This document shows, piece after piece, positions 57,070 to 64,000 of a DNA stretch of 64,000 nucleotides (position 1 is the first letter of the stretch; each line of letters opens with the position of its first letter). Below the pieces are notes generated by a model. It saw only the letters and a program-made list of their open reading frames with translations, did not search any database and had not been told where the DNA came from. The position numbers and the translations under genes are program-made. The stretch covers positions 372,001 to 436,000 of the forward strand of contig NZ_CANMJY010000001.1 in the NCBI RefSeq assembly GCF_947498345.1, written 5' to 3'. This stretch comes from an uncultured Winogradskyella sp. (GTDB taxonomy: Bacteria; Bacteroidota; Bacteroidia; Flavobacteriales; Flavobacteriaceae).

Positions 57070-57107
57070 GCCCTGATAGCTCAGTTGGTAGAGCAAACGA
57101 CTGAAAA
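57070..57107 (+). pseudogene. 5' half of a tRNA-Phe gene, truncated after the anticodon loop
   Basis: GCCCTGA (acceptor), TA, GCTC/GAGC D arm around AGTTGGTA, AACGA (anticodon stem, 5' half) and CTGAAAA (loop with anticodon GAA, phenylalanine) follow the standard plan. The 3' stem half (TCGTT expected) is absent: the sequence continues with GCTTCC. The break exactly at the end of the anticodon loop, in front of an integrase, suggests a recombination scar or attachment site. It cannot make a functional tRNA. Confidence 0.8.
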
Positions 57108-57347
57108 GCTTCCTTTTACATTCGATAATATTGCAATAACCTTTTGAACTTAAAGTATTTTACTTCACAAAAACTGTTTGTCATCCTTGTTTGGTTAGCA
57201 ATTTGTAAAGCATTTAATCATTGATGCCTTATAAAGTCAAATGTTATTCAATTTATCCTTGTAAAAACTCTTATAACTACTGGAAAGTAGAACAATTAGT
57301 TTACTTGTTTTAATAATGTAATTAGAATCTTTTATTGGACTTAAAAA

Positions 57348-60300
57348 TTATACTTCTTCAGGGGTAGATTCATCATTTTTTGAATTAATCTTAAAACCCT
57401 TAAGCTTTGTCTTTTGAATAATCAAATCTATATGAGGAGATTCCTTTTCTTTAGATTCATTGCTTAATAGTTCAAATAGTTCTTGAGAATAAGCATCTGA
57501 TGATGAATTTATGATGTTAATGATTTCATGGGTAAAGGTTGCTGTTAAATCATTGATATCTTTAATGGGTAGAATCAATTTTCTTATAATCTCATCTGCT
57601 TTATGAGTCTCTTTGATATTAGATGCTTGGTTAAAAATACCGTTACTGAAAAACTTAATTTCCTCGATTTTAATTTCAGAATGACCTAGGAGTAAATCTA
57701 AGATATCATTGAAAATTCTATTTAACCTTCCGTTATCTAAATATTCATCTTCAATTAGCTTATCCCAAAAAGATTGGTTTTGAGGAATTGCAATTTCTCT
57801 TTTAGCAATTTTCTTTAGAAATGCCTCATAAGCTCCCATAAATGGAGCGGATTTTGTGACACTTTTATCCAGTAGGTCATTGATAACATAACTATCTAAG
57901 CAATAAAATTTAATAGTAGGTGTCTCAAAGTCATTTACCCAATCTTCTTCATTTATATCTTTAAGCATTTCATTCGAAACTTTATGGTAATGCTCTAACG
58001 ACTTATAATCTTTATTCCCTAGTTCACAAGTTAAATCGACAATTGGTTTGCCAAATTCAAGTGCATTGTTTTTTGTAATTTTTTTAGAGAAATGTTTACT
58101 TGATTGATCAAAGGATTTTAAAAATATATCAATATTTTCATTAAAAATTTTACTTTTTAGCTTGTCGATGCTTAGAAACACCCACTCAGGGCTGAGTATT
58201 TGAGTAAATGAATATGAGTTTTCCGTAAGTTTTAAAGCTAGTTCTTTTAATAATGGATGATTTCTTTTATAATCAACTATTATAGCCAATAAATCCCCAT
58301 AGGTCATATGATATTGAATAACTTTTGCAATTTCTTCTGAGTTTTCAGTTTTATTGAGCTCATCAAGTAGATAACTGTTTGAGTTTGGGTTAACCTTGTC
58401 TAAGATGCTTATATAGTTCGATATTATATCATAATAAGGCTCATCTGTTTTGTTTCCATTGGTATTTAGATATTGATCAAGAAATGAGTTATTGAAATAT
58501 TCATATTTGTTTTTCCCTTTTAGAGATTTGACAATCTCTAAATACATCTTGATATCTTCTTTCTTATTGTAACCGATTTTGGATTTGTAGCCTTCTATTG
58601 CATTTTCAAGCTTTTCAAAATTATACTTTTTCGTTTCATTATCTTTTAAGTAATCTATACAATGAAGCCATTTGTGAGTCTCAAGTAATATACCTGATTC
58701 TGCATTAATAAAATAATCATTTAATTTTTCATTTTCGGTTACGATATTCATCTCTTTTAGAGAAATTGAATCAGAGAGATGAGAAAAATCATCAATGAAA
58801 TCGACAAAATTTTCAGGCGAAAATTCAATTTCGGAAAGACTAGGTTTTATACCAAGAGAATTACTTTTTATAAATTCCAACAAGTCATGAATTATATAAT
58901 AATATTTTCTATGGTTATCTTTAAAGACATCACGAGAAGAATAGGAAATTTTATTTGCGAATTTATTTGCCGATGATTTTGTAACATTTAAAAGAGTTTC
59001 TTTGTGCCAGTTATTTAGCACTGTGAATTCTTTTTCATCTCTCCTGTCTAAATTGTTGACAAACTTTTCCCAATAACCATTCATTGTAGAGGAGGATACT
59101 ATGTCTTTAACTTCATGAAAGATTTGCACTGTATTTTCGGGATAAAAACTTGAAAATTCACATTTTCTGATAAAATTATCCAAGTATGTTTTAAAGTCAC
59201 TATTAGCTTTAATACCATCAATAACTTCTTTATTTGGATTCCTGAATAGGTCCTCTATACTATTTCTAAGTAAAACTTCATTGGCTTTTTCCTTATCAAC
59301 GTTATAGACTATTGAAGCCATACTTTCTTCAATTTCCTTATCGTCAGTAAAGAGATACTTTTCACCTTTCATAAAATCTTTACTTGATATGGCAATAAGA
59401 GAATTATCTAAAATCTCTTTTTTTCTCAAAAGAAATAATGCTAAATATTTCAGTTCAATAGCAGAATTGTGTTGCATATAAAGAGAAACAAGATGATTAA
59501 CGAAAGTTATTATATCTCTTGGTCTGCGATTTTTTGAGTCTAGAATTATTTCATATAATGACGATATAAAATCTATTTCATCATCTTTAAATAAATTTCC
59601 AAAAGCTTCTTTAAACTTGATATTAAAGAACTTTTTCCAATCAGATAGAACAGGTGGTGAAATTCTGAAAATTGTAGAAAATGTTTTACCTATGAAATTT
59701 TCAGTTCTATTTTCATTTTCATCTTTCTCTTGACCAAAATGACTCGAAAGATGTTCTTTATCATAAGGTATTATTACCCAAACATTTGATTTTTTCTCTT
59801 CAGAGAAAAAAGTATAAATAGAAGACCAAAGAGAAAGCACTTTAGTACTGTCAGATAATCTGTCCATATTATCAAAAACGATAATAAGCCCTTCAGACTT
59901 AAGGTCATTAAGAATTTTTTCAAAATAGACTTTAAACTGTCTAACGGAAGGCTCTTCTTCAAGTACATTTTCTAATTCTGTGGATTCTATATCTGACCCA
60001 CTAAAAACATAGAATAATCTCTTTAAACGTTCCTTCCATTTAATTTTCTTTGTTTCTTCATTTTTATCAAATTCCCTGTATTCCATGATCATTTCATAAA
60101 TTCCATAAATGAACAATGATAATGGAGCCAAATACTTTGACAGAAAAAAGGTCATTCTGTTTTCATCAACTTTAGGAAAAAAATCTTCAAGTAATACTCC
60201 TAAAAAACTAAAAAGTAAAATTGATGCTGTAATTAATATCCAATAGAACTTAATTTTTGGAAACCTATAAGTGTTTTTTGTAGAAGTCTTTGAGAGTAGT

Positions 60301-60665
60301 TTTTTAAGCTCTTGTTCCCAATCAGTTTTACCTTTAAACTTTTTCCCATCCTTTAGTTGAAAAATTAATTCTTCTAAAAATGTTTTTCTTGTAAGATCCT
60401 CTTGATGTCCCCAGGCATCGTAAGTAAAGAAGTCATAATTCAGATCACATGTATCAAATTTGCTTCTAATATTTTCGATTACATTTGATTTACCTGAACC
60501 CCATTTGCCCTCAAGACCTATCACATTATTTGGAAGCGACTTATCTTTTATAAGATTAAAAATGGTATTTGATATTTTGTCTTGGGACTTACCTTCAAAA
60601 ATATCATCACCTGTAGGTGAACTAGATAAGAACTTTGGGAATTGTTGGTTGGCTGAATCTGACAT
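57348..60665 (-). CDS. KAP-family P-loop NTPase, membrane-anchored
   Basis: The NTPase part has Walker A GKWGSGKSN (about 53-61) and Walker B LIIVFDNMDRLSD (260-272). Between them lie two membrane helices (FYWILITASILLFSFLGVLL and YLAPLSLFIYGIYEMIMEY), the hallmark insertion of KAP NTPases, anchoring the enzyme with its ATPase part inside the cell. About 800 further residues are largely helical and unassigned. The best-known member, PifA of the F plasmid, excludes phage T7, so a defence or surface-exclusion role is plausible. The ATG at 60665 is chosen; the earlier codon at 60689 is TTG. Confidence 0.88.
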   Translation of the reverse strand: MSDSANQQFPKFLSSSPTGDDIFEGKSQDKISNTIFNLIKDKSLPNNVIGLEGKWGSGKSNVIENIRSKFDTCDLNYDFFTYDAWGHQEDLTRKTFLEELIFQLKDGKKFKGKTDWEQELKKLLSKTSTKNTYRFPKIKFYWILITASILLFSFLGVLLEDFFPKVDENRMTFFLSKYLAPLSLFIYGIYEMIMEYREFDKNEETKKIKWKERLKRLFYVFSGSDIESTELENVLEEEPSVRQFKVYFEKILNDLKSEGLIIVFDNMDRLSDSTKVLSLWSSIYTFFSEEKKSNVWVIIPYDKEHLSSHFGQEKDENENRTENFIGKTFSTIFRISPPVLSDWKKFFNIKFKEAFGNLFKDDEIDFISSLYEIILDSKNRRPRDIITFVNHLVSLYMQHNSAIELKYLALFLLRKKEILDNSLIAISSKDFMKGEKYLFTDDKEIEESMASIVYNVDKEKANEVLLRNSIEDLFRNPNKEVIDGIKANSDFKTYLDNFIRKCEFSSFYPENTVQIFHEVKDIVSSSTMNGYWEKFVNNLDRRDEKEFTVLNNWHKETLLNVTKSSANKFANKISYSSRDVFKDNHRKYYYIIHDLLEFIKSNSLGIKPSLSEIEFSPENFVDFIDDFSHLSDSISLKEMNIVTENEKLNDYFINAESGILLETHKWLHCIDYLKDNETKKYNFEKLENAIEGYKSKIGYNKKEDIKMYLEIVKSLKGKNKYEYFNNSFLDQYLNTNGNKTDEPYYDIISNYISILDKVNPNSNSYLLDELNKTENSEEIAKVIQYHMTYGDLLAIIVDYKRNHPLLKELALKLTENSYSFTQILSPEWVFLSIDKLKSKIFNENIDIFLKSFDQSSKHFSKKITKNNALEFGKPIVDLTCELGNKDYKSLEHYHKVSNEMLKDINEEDWVNDFETPTIKFYCLDSYVINDLLDKSVTKSAPFMGAYEAFLKKIAKREIAIPQNQSFWDKLIEDEYLDNGRLNRIFNDILDLLLGHSEIKIEEIKFFSNGIFNQASNIKETHKADEIIRKLILPIKDINDLTATFTHEIINIINSSSDAYSQELFELLSNESKEKESPHIDLIIQKTKLKGFKINSKNDESTPEEV

Positions 60666-60790
60666 ATTATTATTTTTAAACTCTTTCAATTATCTCAAAG
60701 ACTATTCCTTTAATTAGAAAATGTAATAATAAGCCTATAACTTTATAAAAATCAAATATTTAAAAGCAATCGACTGTCATTGTGGCATTT

Positions 60791-61183
60791 TTATTCTTCT
60801 TTTTTCCACTTGATAATTACTTCTGTCACTAAAGTTTTATCATCTGATGGATTTTGATACCTGTTACTATTAGCTTTTATGTTTTTAAGCTTTTGGGATA
60901 ATAGAGACTCATATAATTCATCCAAACAAAACCCTTTAACCGTAACCATATGAGTTGCATAAAAGATTTTAATAACTCTTTCCTCATTTTCAACACCCAG
61001 CCAAGAAGTAAGATAATGACTGTATGGGAAGTTCTGACGTGTTCCATCAAGCAACACAAAATCTATAGTCTTTGATTCACCGATTTCATATATCTTAAAA
61101 TCGTCATTTTTAGTTTCATCTATTTCTTTCTTTTGACTAGCCTTGGCAATTTCTAAGCTTTTAAATTTATAGTTCTGGCTCAT
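60791..61183 (-). CDS. Unknown small protein coupled to the relaxase
   Basis: The 130 residues are charged and soluble (KIYEIGESKTIDFVLLDGTRQNFPYSHYLTSWLGVENEERVIKIFYATHMVTVKGFCLDELYESLLSQKL) and strand-rich; no motif was recognised. Its start lies within the last codons of the relaxase gene (17-base overlap), so it is translated together with it. A role in transfer or in protecting the element is possible; the gap to the KAP gene is 125 bases. Confidence 0.68.
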   Translation of the reverse strand: MSQNYKFKSLEIAKASQKKEIDETKNDDFKIYEIGESKTIDFVLLDGTRQNFPYSHYLTSWLGVENEERVIKIFYATHMVTVKGFCLDELYESLLSQKLKNIKANSNRYQNPSDDKTLVTEVIIKWKKEE

Positions 61184-63875
61184 AATCGATGTCTTTAATT
61201 TGTGTTTTTAATACCTCTATTGTCTTTTCTGGGTTGATATCTATGGTTTTGGTCTTGAAATAATCGTGCTTTATCAGTTCGGTAGCCCCTTGCCGATCAC
61301 CTGATTTTTGAATTTGTTCCAACAAATCATCCTTATCATCAGTGTAGATGGTTACATTTTCTCTTGCCCTTGATACAGATACATAGAATTGCTTTTGATT
61401 GGAAGCTGGAAAGGTTACGGCGGGTTGTGAAACGAACACTTTATCAACCGTTTTTCCTTGGGCGCTGTGAGAAGTAGAGGCATAGGCATAATCAAAATTA
61501 CCGTGATTGGCTTCAAGTTTATAAATGGTCTTTTTTGACCTTGATTCCTTAACAGCTTCAATTTCACCTTTTCTGTTAACCTTTGTAATTCTTAACTGAG
61601 TACCATTATTCAATCGTTTACCATTGGCATCAAAACCGTTTTTGGTAATCTTTATCTCATCCTTTAAGCTCAATTGGATTTCTCTTGTTAAATACACATC
61701 ATAATCCTTTGCCCTTTGGGTGGGCAGGATATGATGTTTTCCCTGCTCATCTTTAACATAGACTTTTTTGTTCTCAATCTTATCAACTCTTAAAGCAGAC
61801 CCACGTTTCAATCCCTTAATATTCTGATTTAATTGAACCACTTGTCCTTTAGTGTAGTTTCGTAAATCCTTCTTTTCGGATTCGGTTAAATGTAAATTTT
61901 CATAAATACTGACGCTCTTTTCTGTCTTTCCTAAAAAGCCATTTTGCCTTAAACCGTTTCTAATTGCTTGATTAGTTTCCCGAACCTTACCTTTTGTAGG
62001 AGCAATGACCAAAGCGTTTTTTTTCTGTTTTTTTGACTCCAGAAAATCATTTACCAAAATGGTGTCTATATCAGATGGAGAGTATTCTTTTATACATCCT
62101 TGTCGTTCTAGTTTATCAAAACCTGTTTTGATATTTCCCTCGCTGATATCCTTGACTGCTGATTTATAATGCTCTTCTTTTTGCCTGTAGATGGTTTCCA
62201 TTGAATCATAGGGGATATGGGCAACTGTTTGTAAAATGCGCATAGCATCACCACGGTTGACCGCTGAATGTTGTTTTGGGTCACCCGATAGAACAAGTCT
62301 GGCTTTTTGCTTTTCAACAACATCCATTAAAGCTACCATATCTTGCGAACCGAGCATCCCTGCCTCATCAACCCAAATTACTTGCCCTTTTGTTTGTTCT
62401 TGGAGTTTCTTGTCAATTAAGAGCCTTGCGACGGTATCAGCTTTCTTGAAGCCCTCTTTTTTGAGAACATCTCTTGAAGCCTCAGCCGTAGGTGCAAATA
62501 AAAACACGGCTTTACCTGTTCTTTCAATCTCAGGAACAACTGTTTTAAGTAAGGTCGTTTTTCCTGTCCCTGCACCACCTCTAATCATTGTCAACTTGTT
62601 TTGGGATTTCATGACGTGCTTTACAACATTCTGTTGCTCTGAATTTAAATCTCTAAACTTTGACGCATCAAATTCATAGGCTAAAGGATGGACTTTACCT
62701 ATACCATTTCGAGCCATATTGACCATTTTTCGCTCTTCTTTATGGACTAAATCCGTTGTGCATAGGCGTTGACTTCCAACTTGAACTTTAAAAACTTTGT
62801 CATTCTTTTCCAAAGCCCTATCAATATCGTCCAATGACAAATGTTTGTTATCTATGGCATATTTATAACCTTCAGCTAAAATTTGCCTATCTCGTTTAAC
62901 AGAGTTTCTTGTGAAAACGTGGTCTATAGAGTGTTCAATTGATTTCTCAGCCGTGAGACTCAAATCCATTGTAGATTTTTCCTCTTTTACTTTCTCATCT
63001 ATACCTTCTTTTATGAGTTGTTTTTTCCAGTCTTCCCTAAGTTCTTCCATTGTTAAGCCTTTTTTCTTTCCCGAACGTGTTCTAGCCCCTAATTGGTCCA
63101 GTTCTTTTTGGGATTGAATGCCCTTTTCTTTGGCTACTTGGCCAATAAGATTGGTGCGTTTTGAAAAATGGTCGATTGCCTTTTGTGGAATCATAGCTAG
63201 TTCAAAACCGTTCTTCGTTTTTCTTATGTCATAACCAAGATTGGAAAGCTTATCAGCTAACCTTTTTTGAAATCGGGCTTGGTGATAGGGCATATCCCTT
63301 TTGATATTATGAAATTGCCCTGCCTTGAACTTGTCCTCAACTTGGTCATAGGTAGCATTGAAACAGAAAATATGGGCATGTAAGTGGCAATCTGGCGCAT
63401 TGTTTCCAACAGGACGTGCGGTTTGATGGATAAAATCAGCCCAAAGTAATTCGCCTGTGTGCCTATCATCTTGCTGGTTTTGTACCCGAATACGAGCTTG
63501 GGCATCCTCTTGTATATCAAGCATTGTTTCTTGAACACTTTGCTCAAAAGCTTTCAACACCCTTTTGTCATTGCCTAAACCGTGAAGAATTGAAACAGAT
63601 TTTGGGCAATGGAATGAAATATCATAACCGACACGTCTATCCTTAACCGTTCTTTGGGTAAGAGAGTCGCTATTTGAAGGATTGATATTATCGCATAACT
63701 TATCAAAGGTGTCTTTATCAACGGTTTTGCCCTCAATACCTAAACGCATGGCAATCTTGCCATTAAAGCATCCGTTCATTTCTTGATCTTCGATGTAGTA
63801 ATCTGCCTTGGATAAGGCATCCTTAAAGTAATTCTTAGCTTGAGCCGAAGTCTGGCTTTGGAACATGCGTATCAT
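61167..63875 (-). CDS. MobF-family conjugative relaxase with RecD-like helicase domain (TrwC/TraI-like)
   Basis: The N-terminal relaxase domain has catalytic tyrosines near residues 26-27 (KADYYIED) and the metal-binding HxHxH in DCHLHAHIFCFN (164-168). The C-terminal part is a superfamily 1 helicase: Walker A GGAGTGKT (433-440), WVDEAGMLGS (Walker B) and the late motif STSHSAQGKT (about 811-820). MobF enzymes nick oriT and unwind the transferred strand; they are best known from proteobacterial plasmids. At 902 residues it matches TrwC-type proteins. An ATACGCAC motif lies 56 bases upstream of the start. No coupling protein or secretion genes are visible; they may lie beyond the window. Confidence 0.9.
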   Translation of the reverse strand: MIRMFQSQTSAQAKNYFKDALSKADYYIEDQEMNGCFNGKIAMRLGIEGKTVDKDTFDKLCDNINPSNSDSLTQRTVKDRRVGYDISFHCPKSVSILHGLGNDKRVLKAFEQSVQETMLDIQEDAQARIRVQNQQDDRHTGELLWADFIHQTARPVGNNAPDCHLHAHIFCFNATYDQVEDKFKAGQFHNIKRDMPYHQARFQKRLADKLSNLGYDIRKTKNGFELAMIPQKAIDHFSKRTNLIGQVAKEKGIQSQKELDQLGARTRSGKKKGLTMEELREDWKKQLIKEGIDEKVKEEKSTMDLSLTAEKSIEHSIDHVFTRNSVKRDRQILAEGYKYAIDNKHLSLDDIDRALEKNDKVFKVQVGSQRLCTTDLVHKEERKMVNMARNGIGKVHPLAYEFDASKFRDLNSEQQNVVKHVMKSQNKLTMIRGGAGTGKTTLLKTVVPEIERTGKAVFLFAPTAEASRDVLKKEGFKKADTVARLLIDKKLQEQTKGQVIWVDEAGMLGSQDMVALMDVVEKQKARLVLSGDPKQHSAVNRGDAMRILQTVAHIPYDSMETIYRQKEEHYKSAVKDISEGNIKTGFDKLERQGCIKEYSPSDIDTILVNDFLESKKQKKNALVIAPTKGKVRETNQAIRNGLRQNGFLGKTEKSVSIYENLHLTESEKKDLRNYTKGQVVQLNQNIKGLKRGSALRVDKIENKKVYVKDEQGKHHILPTQRAKDYDVYLTREIQLSLKDEIKITKNGFDANGKRLNNGTQLRITKVNRKGEIEAVKESRSKKTIYKLEANHGNFDYAYASTSHSAQGKTVDKVFVSQPAVTFPASNQKQFYVSVSRARENVTIYTDDKDDLLEQIQKSGDRQGATELIKHDYFKTKTIDINPEKTIEVLKTQIKDIDYEPEL

Positions 63876-63928
63876 ACGTTATCAATCTTAAAAGTTAAAT
63901 CTGTCTTTTATTACTGAATTTCGCGTGA

Positions 63929-63946
63929 CAATACGCACAAGGTAAG
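63929..63946 (+). promoter_or_regulatory. Copy of the ATACGCAC motif before the relaxase
   Basis: CAATACGCACAAGGTAAG shares ATACGCAC with the integrase and regulator sites. It may be an operator or part of oriT. Confidence 0.45.
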
Positions 63947-64000
63947 AGAGTCACTAAAATACAAAAACTAATTTTAGTCAATTCTGCATTTTTTCATTTT

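Larger units (their letters stand above)
56898..57347. other. Region between integrase and KAP gene
   Basis: No open frame of note. It contains the ATACGCAC site (56964-56972) and a truncated tRNA; the stretch 57108-57347 holds nothing recognised. Confidence 0.4.

Noticed and set aside
57070..57107. Functional tRNA-Phe gene
   Set aside because: The sequence after the anticodon loop does not pair with the stem and no T arm or acceptor 3' strand follows.
61167..63875. Exodeoxyribonuclease V alpha (RecD) as the identity of this gene
   Set aside because: The helicase half is RecD-like, but the N-terminal HxHxH and tyrosine relaxase domain shows it is a MobF relaxase.

Overview
The window is a piece of a low-GC Bacteroidota chromosome, almost certainly a member of the Flavobacteriaceae. 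The evidence is a complete gliding-motility/type IX secretion cluster in the order gldK-gldL-gldM-gldN, exosortase F with its partner protein, an HYC_CC_PP protein, DUF983 and CPXCG proteins, and several promoters with the Bacteroidota -7 element TAnnTTTG. Most chromosomal genes lack Shine-Dalgarno sequences. The genus cannot be fixed from the sequence alone.

Positions 1 to about 48,600 look like core chromosome. In order: the C-terminal part of an M1 metallopeptidase; tatA; a minus-strand kynurenine catabolic operon (kynU, kmo, RidA-type deaminase, aldehyde dehydrogenase, short-chain dehydrogenase, 3-hydroxyanthranilate dioxygenase, ACMS decarboxylase) with three unrelated secreted-protein genes inside it; an Fe-S protein; methyltransferases; msrA; gyrB; the exosortase F pair; a metal-uptake group (HYC_CC_PP protein, TonB receptor, HMA protein); a di-heme peroxidase; groES-groEL; secG, a TPR protein, lptE and a sigma-54 activator; miaB; topA followed by a degenerate ureohydrolase; gldKLMN; an FAD oxidoreductase; an ABC-F ATPase; a leucine-rich-repeat protein; and an initiator tRNA gene.

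Positions from about 48,603 to the right edge form an accessory region that starts behind the initiator tRNA and runs out of the window. Its first module is a tight minus-strand triad: an OLD-family ATPase/TOPRIM nuclease (GajA-like), a UvrD-type helicase (GajB-like) and a Shedu-domain (DUF4263) nuclease. These overlap or abut with no gap, so they look like one Gabija/Shedu composite anti-phage system. A divergent gene beside them may encode a further nuclease-like protein. Next comes a mobility module: an XRE regulator and an AlpA-like protein with Shine-Dalgarno sites atypical for this host, and a DUF4102-type tyrosine integrase. After that is the 5' half of a tRNA-Phe gene, cut just after the anticodon loop. 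The last stretch holds a large membrane-anchored KAP-family NTPase, a small unknown protein and a MobF (TrwC/TraI-like) relaxase-helicase. A short motif, ATACGCAC, recurs at the control regions of the regulators, the integrase and the relaxase, which suggests common control of excision and transfer.

The strongest candidate for an undescribed system is the three-gene nuclease/helicase/nuclease operon at 48,791-53,768. All functions are inferred from motifs read by eye; no database search was possible.
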